Assembly: GCA_022777455.1 (NCBI GenBank)
Contig: JALFGI010000236.1
Coordinates: 1-5,220 of the forward strand
Reading direction: 5' to 3'
DNA from: Clostridiales bacterium
GTDB taxonomy: Bacteria > Bacillota_A > Clostridia > Oscillospirales > Oscillospiraceae
Length of the DNA: 5,220 nucleotides
The notes beneath the pieces were generated by a model. It saw only the letters and a list, made by a program, of their open reading frames with translations. It had not been told where the DNA came from and made no database searches. Positions 1 through 5,220 of the stretch are shown in pieces; the stretch's first letter is position 1; each line of letters starts with the position of its first letter. A program made the position numbers and the translations under genes.

Positions 1-200
1 TCTTAGATAAACAACAATTTGCCGAACTGCTGAGGCATGCAGGGAAGCGAGACGCAAACAACGCATTTCCGCTCAGACCGCTTTTCTGTTTACGGCGCGG
101 TTGAAAAGGGGGTCATTGCGGCTCCCATTGAAACGGTGCGGAAAGATAAACCGCATAATTCTCCATTTCCTGCAAACAATACCACCGTGGAATTAACCGC
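1..200. other. Left-edge stretch without a convincing gene
   Basis: No complete gene is supported here. In the frame beginning at base 3 there is an open run of 33 codons ending in TGA at 102-104, with the start LDKQQFAELLRHAGKRDANN. It could be the C-terminal end of a plus-strand gene that begins outside the window, but it is too short to identify. The reading frame of the downstream SpoVT-like gene is also open back to an ATG at 37, yet that extension has no ribosome binding site and no family resemblance, so it is probably untranslated leader. Promoter-like hexamers (TTGAAA at 128-133, CATAAT at 154-159) are 20 nt apart, too far for a normal promoter. Confidence 0.4.
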
Positions 201-206
201 AAGGAG
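201..206 (+). promoter_or_regulatory. Ribosome binding site of the SpoVT-like gene
   Basis: AAGGAG lies 10 nt before the ATG at 217. It decides the start: the open frame continues upstream to an ATG at 37, but the family's N-terminus MKATGIVRR begins exactly at 217. Confidence 0.8.
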
Positions 207-216
207 TGGAAAAGAT

Positions 217-390
217 ATGAAAGCAACAGGAATTGTCAGACGTGTGGACGATCTGGGGCGTATCGTCATCCCCAAGGAGATTCGGCGCACCCTGCGCATC
301 CGGGAGGGCGACCCGTCACTGACATCATTGACACAGTGGGAAAAATACTGTTTTAGTATGTTGGATTTAGCCAAACGACAGGGTTGGTAG
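217..390 (+). pseudogene. spoVT: Truncated SpoVT/AbrB-like transcription factor
   Basis: The 57-residue product begins with a nearly canonical SpoVT N-terminus: MKATGIVRRVDDLGRIVIPK followed by EIRRTLRIREGDP, residues 1-33. This is the swapped-hairpin AbrB DNA-binding fold. SpoVT is a sporulation-phase regulator acting in the forespore, and full-length members are about 180 residues with a C-terminal GAF-like domain. B. subtilis AbrB differs more (IPIELRRTL, IAEKDAL), so SpoVT is the better match. After Pro33 (base 315) the expected LEIF...GEVILKKYSP strand is absent. It is replaced by SLTSLTQWEKYCFSMLDLAKRQGW and a TAG, with no resemblance to the family. The other two frames over 316-450 show no recognisable remainder either, so this looks like a deletion or recombination joint rather than a simple frameshift. 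It has a good ribosome binding site and a terminator behind it, so a short protein could still be made. Alternatively it is a naturally short AbrB-like protein, but the missing second half of the hairpin makes that unlikely. Confidence 0.65.
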
Positions 391-452
391 TTGTACATAG
401 TGACAACGCAGAACGCCAAAACCGTGGGTATACGAAAGGGGTAAACAGCACA

Positions 453-487
453 GCCCGCCGGTCAAAATGATCGGCGGGCCGCTTTTT
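453..487 (+). terminator. Rho-independent terminator after the SpoVT-like gene
   Basis: An 11-bp GC-rich stem (GCCCGCCGGTC at 453-463 with GATCGGCGGGC at 469-479, one G-T wobble) closes an AAAAT loop and is followed by CGCTTTTT. The T-run lies on the plus strand, so it mainly terminates transcription from the left. Read on the minus strand the same hairpin is followed by TGTGCTGTTTA, so it would be at best a weak terminator for the convergent operon. Confidence 0.85.
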
Positions 488-494
488 GATTTGG

Positions 495-584
495 CTATAT
501 ACCATTCAGTGCCGACAGGTCTACCTCATAGATGAGTCCCTGGGGTGGTGCGTCGGGGCAGACAATGCGCCCATCAGGTTTATG
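495..584 (-). pseudogene. Possible C-terminal coding remnant
   Basis: Between the terminator and the distal esterase, the minus strand is open for 29 codons after a TGA at 585-587 and ends in TAG at 495-497. The peptide has protein-like composition, including the run APPQGLIYEVDL near its end. It lacks a plausible start codon and a ribosome binding site, and it is not in frame with the esterase stop at 596. APPxGL followed by a hydrophobic strand is reminiscent of the extreme C-terminus of the tRNA pseudouridine synthase TruA, but the match is short and may be chance. If real, it is a fragment left by rearrangement. An open stretch of 29 codons is not significant in itself. Confidence 0.2.
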
Positions 585-595
585 TCAGTATATTC

Positions 596-1294
596 CTACA
601 TAAAAATCACATCGTATAGTTTGTCTGCAAATACCTTGTGCATTTCTGCATTCGGATGGTTCAAACCGTTTGCTAGCAAAGCAGTTGTATCTACTCCCAG
701 TGATTCGAGGAGCTGCCATTCGGCATATGCATCTGCAATCGGAATATCCAGTTGGTTGGCAATCTTTCTGGCTCTGGCAACATAGGCATCCATGTGCCCA
801 GCCTTTTGCAGGTTTTCAAAATATCTGTGAACATACCACCAAAATCCCCAGAAACCTTTTACACGATGCTTACACAGCATTCCGGGTGTCATGAGTACTG
901 TTTCAATATTGCTTTCACGCAACCGAATCAGAATTTGCTCCATATTCTTTTCGTATTCTTGTAACGCCGAGTCTCCCTTGTGGGCGTTGGTTACATCGTT
1001 AGTACCAAACATAACACAGCAAAAGTCCGGTTGCCTTGCCAGAACATCTTGCTGTATTCTGGCAAGACCGTCTTTGGAAAAATTACCGCCCACTCCGGCA
1101 TTGACAATTGAAACCTCCTGCCCTATCTCTTCCCTAATTCGGTTTCTTAGTATATTCCAGAACACCCATTCTTCGTGGCGAACAGATTCCTTATGTCCAT
1201 TAGCAAATTCAAACTGGCCATCCGTTATACTGTCACCAAAAAAGCAAAGTACTGGACACTCACCATTTTTGATTTTTTGTGCAATTTTTAGCAT
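596..1294 (-). CDS. SGNH/GDSL-family hydrolase (predicted carbohydrate esterase)
   Basis: The 232-residue protein is a predicted serine esterase of the GDSL-like lipase/acylhydrolase group, which commonly removes acetyl groups from sugars. Block I is GDSITDGQ (Gly20-Asp21-Ser22, the nucleophile), block II is NAGVGGN (65-71), block III is GTND (97-100, oxyanion-hole Asn99), and the block V His213 lies in NGLNHPN. The usual acid of a DxxH motif is not seen: position -3 is Gly210 and -4 is Asn209. An aromatic-rich segment, VKGFWGFWWYVHRYFE at 145-160, could line the acyl or sugar site. The start at MLKIAQKI is chosen because AAGGAGG sits 6 nt before it; the frame extends 13 codons further upstream without a ribosome binding site. 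There is no signal peptide or membrane segment, so it is predicted cytoplasmic. It is the last gene of the minus-strand block, 59 nt after the GH2 gene. The esterase assignment is firm at family level; the substrate is unknown. Confidence 0.9.
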   Translation of the reverse strand: MLKIAQKIKNGECPVLCFFGDSITDGQFEFANGHKESVRHEEWVFWNILRNRIREEIGQEVSIVNAGVGGNFSKDGLARIQQDVLARQPDFCCVMFGTNDVTNAHKGDSALQEYEKNMEQILIRLRESNIETVLMTPGMLCKHRVKGFWGFWWYVHRYFENLQKAGHMDAYVARARKIANQLDIPIADAYAEWQLLESLGVDTTALLANGLNHPNAEMHKVFADKLYDVIFM

Positions 1295-1300
1295 GTTCAC

Positions 1301-1307
1301 CCTCCTT
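1301..1307 (-). promoter_or_regulatory. Ribosome binding site of the distal SGNH hydrolase
   Basis: CCTCCTT on the plus strand reads AAGGAGG on the minus strand, 6 nt before the ATG at 1294-1292. It shows that translation starts 13 codons inside the longest open frame. No terminator or convincing promoter was found in the 59 nt between the GH2 stop and this start, so cotranscription with GH2 is likely. Confidence 0.9.
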
Positions 1308-1353
1308 GAGGAATATGTGGAGATCTTTCGCAAGACCAGATAGGAAGCTTTGG

Positions 1354-3756
1354 TTACTCCCGCACTTCCAGTTCAATAAATTGATCTTCCAGATTAGGAG
1401 CGCTTGCCTTGATATGGATTTTGCCGCATTCATTGCCCGTTCGAATTACGGCAAGGGCCTTGCCGTAATAAGTGGTATGGGTATCAGCAAAGAAGCACTC
1501 TCCCATATTCGGCTTCGCAGAACCCAGCGCCAACAGACTGCCTGCTCCGGAAACAGTTACTGTGATAGGAACATCTTCCGTGGACTTGGTAACACCATCA
1601 GTTCCCACCAGATCAATATTCACATAGCACAGATCTTGACTGTTGGGACGCAGAGACAGCTTTTCAGGGATGATTTGCAGCCTTGTTTCTTTCCCTGCAG
1701 TTGTCATTGACGTGCGAGAGATCTCCTTTCCGTTACTGTCATAGCTAATGGCGGTGATGGTGCCTGGCACATAAACCACCTTGGGATATACAGCCTTATA
1801 TTCTTTCGTCTTCTTCTTTCCGTAAGACTTGCCGTTCACAAGCAGTTCTGCCATTGCTCCACTTGCATAAACGGTTACTTTTGTCTTTTTGCCCTCACAC
1901 CCATTCCAAGACCAGCTTGCCACAGCATCCGTATTTCTCCACATGGATACAGAGCCGAGTTCTCCTGCGTGGGTCAGAGGTTCAACGCCAATTCCAGGAG
2001 TATCCGTAAGTCCCCAAACGAGCCTATTCCACTGAGTTTCCGGTCGGAGCTTTCCACAGATATCAATCACACCACAACCACCAGAAATGATGGGCGAATC
2101 CTGGCCGGGGTTTTTGAAGCTTTTGTAACGAACTGTACCCAGACCAGATTCACCAAGATAATCCCATCCTGTCCACATATAGTCTCCAATGACATAGGGG
2201 TACTTCGTTACTAATTTCCAGTTCTTGTAGAGATTTTTGGGAAGTGTTTCAGAACCTACGATCACACGATCGGGGTGGAGTTTCCCGTCCATCTCATAGC
2301 GGGAGGCAGCATAGTTGTAGCCTCCGATGTCCAGATAAGAGATGGCTACCTCTGTTGCCTTATCTGCGGCAGGCTTCGCGGCAGCACCCTCAATGATGCC
2401 GCCCATCTTGTTCATCAGAAGATTGAAGAAAGCGGAGGTGGGCAGGTTGTCCATGGTCTGGCTGCCGTTCTTGTTTTCTTTTCCATCCTTTTTGTCGCCG
2501 TAGATTCCACCGCCCTTTGCTGCCATGCTGCAGAGCATCATATTGACACCCAACGTGACAGCTTTGTCCGGGTCCAGCGCTCTGACCAATTCGGCCATCT
2601 TTCTGCAAAGCTCTTGACCTTCAGGTATGGCAAGTTCGGAAATTTCGTTACCAATAGAGTTCATGATCACACTGGGATGATTGTAATTTTTTATAACCAT
2701 GGCAGTCAGATCCTGTTCCCACCACTGGCGGAACTCCTGATCTGCATAATCATACGGGTTTTTGTGTACCAGCCAGTTATCGCAAAATTCGTCCATCACA
2801 TACATACCCAGCTTGTCACAGGCGGTTAACAGCGCTTTCGATGCGGGGTTGTGAGCGCTGCGAATAGAGTTGAAACCTGCTTCTTTCAGCAGGCGAACCC
2901 GGCGCTCCTCAGCATCTTCGAAGGAACAGGCACCCAAGATGCCGTTATCATGATGAATGCAGGCACCTCTTAGAAGCGTTTTCTTGCCATTTACATAGAA
3001 TCCCTTTACATCCCATTTCAGTGTTCGGAAACCAAACAGGTCTTCTGCCTGATCCACTTCCTTTCCATCCTTCAAAAGATACGCGCTGCAGCGGTAGAGT
3101 TCGGGATGCTCCGCATCCCAGAGTCGGGGCTGCGGAACACAAAGATGAATGGTGGCCTGCTGGTTTACCACATTTTCGATTGCCTCTGCAACAACTTCGT
3201 CATGATCCGTAACAACGACTTTGACCTGATCACCTCCGCTGACTGCTGCCTTGACTGCAACGGATTCATTATCAGCAGTGGAGATCAGCAGCCCATCCGG
3301 TTGGAAATGGAAAGCGTTACCTGTATATAAGTTTACATTTCGGTAAATACCGCTTCCGGAATACCAGCGGGAGTTAGGAACCGCAGAATTATCTGCAATT
3401 ACTTTGATCTGGTTTTCTCCGCCGAAGTGCAGGTGCTCGTCCATGGAGACATAGAAATTGGTGTAACCGTAGGGCCGCTGGGCCGCCAAAACACCATTGA
3501 TATAGACCGATGCATTCTTATACACTGCCTCAAATTCGAGGATATGCACATTTTCGTGCTCATCTTCCGGCATATAGAATGTTTTAGAGTATTCATAAGC
3601 ACCGCCAGGGAAATATCCGCAGGCTCCGGCAGTGGGGGTATTCCGGTCCCGCTTTTCATACAACATAGCGTCATGAGGAAGATTTATAGATTGAGGAGCC
3701 TCGTCAGAATCGACGCGTTTGAACTGCCAGTTCAGATTGAAATTTGTCTTTTTCAT
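1354..3756 (-). CDS. Glycoside hydrolase family 2 protein (beta-galactosidase/glucuronidase-like)
   Basis: This 800-residue retaining exo-glycosidase has the full GH2 layout: an N-terminal sugar-binding sandwich (about 1-145, ending RWYSGSGIYRNVNLYTG), an immunoglobulin-like domain (about 150-243), a TIM barrel (about 245-580), a DUF4982-like domain (about 590-680) and a GH2 C-terminal domain 5 (about 690-798, with VSGAGSLLALGSAKPN). The barrel carries the family signature FNSIRSAHNP (295-304) and KNYNHPSVIMNSIGNE (356-371), with Glu371 the predicted acid/base. Glu503 in VGSETLP is the predicted nucleophile, and MWTGWDYLGE (527-536) forms part of the active-site wall. Between the two catalytic Glu residues is an extra Gly/Lys/Asn-rich segment, about 408-470. 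No signal peptide or anchor is present, so it probably acts on imported oligosaccharides in the cytoplasm. The start is fixed by AAGGAGG 7 nt upstream. It is the third gene in the block, 13 nt after the deacetylase. Beta-galactosidase, beta-glucuronidase and related activities cannot be separated by sequence reading alone. Confidence 0.95.
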   Translation of the reverse strand: MKKTNFNLNWQFKRVDSDEAPQSINLPHDAMLYEKRDRNTPTAGACGYFPGGAYEYSKTFYMPEDEHENVHILEFEAVYKNASVYINGVLAAQRPYGYTNFYVSMDEHLHFGGENQIKVIADNSAVPNSRWYSGSGIYRNVNLYTGNAFHFQPDGLLISTADNESVAVKAAVSGGDQVKVVVTDHDEVVAEAIENVVNQQATIHLCVPQPRLWDAEHPELYRCSAYLLKDGKEVDQAEDLFGFRTLKWDVKGFYVNGKKTLLRGACIHHDNGILGACSFEDAEERRVRLLKEAGFNSIRSAHNPASKALLTACDKLGMYVMDEFCDNWLVHKNPYDYADQEFRQWWEQDLTAMVIKNYNHPSVIMNSIGNEISELAIPEGQELCRKMAELVRALDPDKAVTLGVNMMLCSMAAKGGGIYGDKKDGKENKNGSQTMDNLPTSAFFNLLMNKMGGIIEGAAAKPAADKATEVAISYLDIGGYNYAASRYEMDGKLHPDRVIVGSETLPKNLYKNWKLVTKYPYVIGDYMWTGWDYLGESGLGTVRYKSFKNPGQDSPIISGGCGVIDICGKLRPETQWNRLVWGLTDTPGIGVEPLTHAGELGSVSMWRNTDAVASWSWNGCEGKKTKVTVYASGAMAELLVNGKSYGKKKTKEYKAVYPKVVYVPGTITAISYDSNGKEISRTSMTTAGKETRLQIIPEKLSLRPNSQDLCYVNIDLVGTDGVTKSTEDVPITVTVSGAGSLLALGSAKPNMGECFFADTHTTYYGKALAVIRTGNECGKIHIKASAPNLEDQFIELEVRE

Positions 3757-3763
3757 TTGTTAA

Positions 3764-3770
3764 CCTCCTT
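3764..3770 (-). promoter_or_regulatory. Ribosome binding site of the GH2 gene, touching the deacetylase stop
   Basis: The minus strand reads AAGGAGG followed by a 7-nt spacer and the ATG at 3756-3754. Its first A (base 3770) is also the last base of the deacetylase stop codon TGA (3772-3770). Ribosomes finishing the deacetylase therefore end on this site, which is consistent with translational coupling in one mRNA. Confidence 0.9.
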
Positions 3771-4510
3771 CAAATACGCAAAAAAGCTTCGCTGTTTGTG
3801 CAGTATATAATATCCTCGCGTCCTGCAACTGCTGCAAATAGCCTTTCAAGGCCATCCCAACTTGCGGCACCCTTGCCGTAATCCATTTCATAGGAATGAC
3901 CCCACAGATAGAGCAGCAAATCCCGGTCGTCAGCCTCCGCCTCGATAAACTTTTTGACCAATTTCATTGTATTCCCCATAATCACAGAAGAAGATGGGCG
4001 AAAATTCAGAGGGTTCTCGGGATATTCAAAGCCTCCAGAGGGCAAAACAGCTCTGGCATAAAGATAACCCTGTGCCTTCAAGTGCTGTTCCACGGCGGGA
4101 GATGTGGAGCCATGTGCATAAGCGTGACCAAGAATTGGTTTTCCGGTGAGCCGTTCAAGTATTTCCTTGTCCTGATTCACGGATCTTTGCATCGTTGAGT
4201 CGTTGACCTTTCCGAGAGGCTCGTGCCGGTACCCGTGAGTAGCGACTTCCATCTGCGCGTACACATCCCGAATCTCATCCTCTGGGATGCGGTTGTGGGG
4301 TACATAGGAGAATGGCCAATGGTGCCGGATGCCAGCCTCACAATCCTGAAACGAAAAGGTACCGATGCCTTTTACTTCTCCTTGCAGACCGAACATACCG
4401 GAGTTCAGATTAAAAGTTCCCCGCAGGCCATACTTTTTCATGAGCTCCAGTACTTTTTTATCCTGCTCAAGGCCGTCATCAAAGCTTAATGTAAAATATT
4501 TCTTTCCCAT
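3770..4510 (-). CDS. CE4-like polysaccharide deacetylase family protein
   Basis: The 246-residue protein belongs to the NodB-homology (carbohydrate esterase 4) superfamily of metal-dependent deacetylases. Motif 1 is SFDDG (Asp11 the likely catalytic base, Asp12 a metal ligand). Motif 2 is HGYRH, with metal ligands His92 and His96. Motif 3 is the divergent HAYAHG (129-134), lacking the Arg of the classical RxPY motif. The late His motif is WGHSYEMD (His205). About 50 residues (39-88), including FSYVPHNRIPEDEIRDVYAQ, separate motifs 1 and 2, more than in compact peptidoglycan or chitin deacetylases. No signal peptide or transmembrane segment precedes the domain, so unlike typical cell-wall CE4 enzymes it is predicted cytoplasmic and may act on imported, acetylated oligosaccharides. 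ATG at 4510 is preferred over GTG at 4513 because GAGGA lies 6 nt before the ATG but only 3 nt before the GTG. It overlaps the upstream esterase stop by one base. Family assignment is secure; the substrate and true deacetylase activity are inferred. Confidence 0.9.
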   Translation of the reverse strand: MGKKYFTLSFDDGLEQDKKVLELMKKYGLRGTFNLNSGMFGLQGEVKGIGTFSFQDCEAGIRHHWPFSYVPHNRIPEDEIRDVYAQMEVATHGYRHEPLGKVNDSTMQRSVNQDKEILERLTGKPILGHAYAHGSTSPAVEQHLKAQGYLYARAVLPSGGFEYPENPLNFRPSSSVIMGNTMKLVKKFIEAEADDRDLLLYLWGHSYEMDYGKGAASWDGLERLFAAVAGREDIIYCTNSEAFLRI

Positions 4511-4521
4511 CACTGTTCCTC
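4508..4521 (-). promoter_or_regulatory. TGATG stop/start overlap with ribosome binding site
   Basis: The minus strand reads GAGGAACAGTGATG. TGA (4512-4510) ends the proximal SGNH hydrolase and ATG (4510-4508) starts the deacetylase, sharing one A. GAGGA (4521-4517) lies inside the upstream coding sequence, 6 nt before the ATG. This arrangement is typical of translational reinitiation and links production of the two enzymes. A GTG at 4513-4511 is an alternative start but is too close to the ribosome binding site. Confidence 0.8.
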
Positions 4522-5220
4522 GCCAGTCAGGGCTGTGAGATCATAGGCCTGCGCCATTCGTTCTCCGCCTGCCGCATTCGGGTGCAAATAGTCGCCTTGA
4601 TGAAGTGCGTTCTTTATGCAAGCTGGGTTGTTTTCATCCCGGAGCAACTCATCAGCGTCAAATACATCATCAAACAGATTGCAGGAGCGAATCCATTCGT
4701 TGATCCGAATGCGCAGTGCTTCCATTTCGGAGGTGTATCCTTTGTCCATGTAACCTGTTCGGGGCGTCAGGGTCTGGGCAATGACGCGAACACCTCGGTT
4801 GCGGAGCTGCGTAACAATGTTTGTTGTGGCATCTTTGTACGTTTCAAAGGAAATGATCGACGCTGTTTTCTTTGTGTAATAAGCAACATCGTTTACACCC
4901 AATGCAATAATAACAGCATGAAGATTGTCAAAACTGAGTACATCCCGCTCAAAGCGGGCTATTCCCTTTTCTCCATAGGAACTACCCATGAAACCAGGCA
5001 CGGTGTAGGTCAGACAATTGCCACCTATTCCGGCATTTAGAAGTGTGTACCTCCCCTCAAAGGCATCCAGAAGCCGCTTATTTAGGGGCTTTACCCAGCG
5101 GTTCATGGCAGTAATGCTGTCACCAAAGGCAACGATCACTTTAGAGGGTTCTTCTGACTGCACCTCTACCCGGTCCAGGGAGACCACAGCATCATAGAGA
5201 TTGTATTGTACCTTATAAGG
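4510..5220 (-). CDS. SGNH/GDSL-family hydrolase, 5' end outside window
   Basis: The C-terminal 236 residues of a predicted serine esterase are visible; the frame stays open through the right edge (first visible residues PYKVQYNLYDA). Block I is AFGDSIT (visible residues 31-37, Ser35 the nucleophile), block II is NAGIGGN (62-68), block III is GVND (108-111), and block V is DYLHPN with Asp210 and His213, so the full catalytic set is present. A GTG at 5187 could be taken as a start, but the residues before it run on without a break. The segment VSLDRVEVQSEEPSKVIVAF also resembles the linker before the catalytic domain in about 350-400 residue SGNH hydrolases that carry an N-terminal beta-sandwich domain. 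The real start is therefore probably well outside. Whether it has a signal peptide cannot be seen. It overlaps the deacetylase start and is the first visible gene of the block. It differs clearly from the distal esterase in sequence, so the two are not a recent duplication and may remove different acyl groups. Confidence 0.9.
   Translation of the reverse strand, partial: PYKVQYNLYDAVVSLDRVEVQSEEPSKVIVAFGDSITAMNRWVKPLNKRLLDAFEGRYTLLNAGIGGNCLTYTVPGFMGSSYGEKGIARFERDVLSFDNLHAVIIALGVNDVAYYTKKTASIISFETYKDATTNIVTQLRNRGVRVIAQTLTPRTGYMDKGYTSEMEALRIRINEWIRSCNLFDDVFDADELLRDENNPACIKNALHQGDYLHPNAAGGERMAQAYDLTALTGEEQ

Noticed and set aside
128..159. Promoter-like pair TTGAAA / CATAAT, possibly sigma-A or sigma-G type
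   Set aside because: The 20-nt spacer is too long for either class, and AT-rich hexamers are expected by chance here.
37..216. Upstream in-frame extension of the SpoVT-like gene starting at ATG 37
   Set aside because: The family N-terminus and an AAGGAG site place the start at 217; the added 60 residues resemble no domain and have no ribosome binding site.
1295..1353. Possible terminator or promoter between the GH2 and distal SGNH genes
   Set aside because: Only a tiny TCTT/AAGA hairpin without a T-run and no recognisable -35/-10 pair were found.
2275..2829. 184-codon plus-strand open frame
   Set aside because: It lies fully antisense to the GH2 barrel, has no ribosome binding site and no recognisable domain; it is a shadow of the GH2 coding pattern.
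4582..5040. 152-codon plus-strand open frame
   Set aside because: Antisense to the proximal SGNH hydrolase, whose catalytic motifs are clear; no independent support.
596..5187. The two SGNH hydrolases as a recent tandem duplication
   Set aside because: They share only short family blocks, differ in block III and V motifs and spacing, and probably differ in domain composition.
1..5220. CRISPR array, insertion sequence, tRNA or tandem repeats
   Set aside because: No regularly spaced repeats, transposase motifs, terminal inverted repeats or tRNA-like structures were found on reading both strands.

Overview
The window looks like a piece of a spore-forming, anaerobic Bacillota genome, most likely a gut or rumen Clostridia. 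The reasons are a SpoVT-type transition-state DNA-binding N-terminus on the plus strand, strong AAGGAGG-type ribosome binding sites with 6-7 nt spacers, moderate GC, and a GH2 enzyme with the DUF4982 plus C5 tail common in intestinal Firmicutes and Bacteroidetes. The genus cannot be fixed from the sequence alone.

Layout, left to right. Bases 1-200 hold no convincing complete gene. Bases 217-390 (+) encode a well-started but broken SpoVT/AbrB-like protein: the swapped-hairpin DNA-binding half is near-perfect up to residue 33 and then runs into unrelated sequence. A clean plus-strand Rho-independent terminator follows at 453-487. Bases 495-584 (-) may hold a short C-terminal coding remnant. From 596 to the right edge everything is one minus-strand gene block. 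In transcription order it contains an SGNH/GDSL esterase whose 5' part lies outside the window (4510-5220), a CE4-like polysaccharide deacetylase (3770-4510), an 800-residue GH2 glycosidase (1354-3756) and a second SGNH/GDSL esterase (596-1294).

The first three genes are tightly coupled: a TGATG stop/start overlap, then a 13-nt gap in which the ribosome binding site touches the preceding stop. The fourth follows after 59 nt with its own strong ribosome binding site. The set combines two predicted O-acyl esterases, one predicted metal-dependent deacetylase and one exo-glycosidase. The three genes with visible starts encode no signal peptide. The best reading is an intracellular cassette that strips ester or N-acetyl decorations from imported oligosaccharides and cleaves a non-reducing-end sugar (beta-galactoside, beta-glucuronide or similar). 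The substrate is not determined by the sequence. Transporter and regulator genes, if present, should lie beyond the right edge, upstream of the operon.

No RNA genes, CRISPR arrays, insertion sequences or tandem repeats were seen. I found no clear new molecular system. The most notable items are the enzyme combination, the broken SpoVT-like gene, the extra segment inside the GH2 barrel and the altered catalytic details of the deacetylase and the distal esterase.
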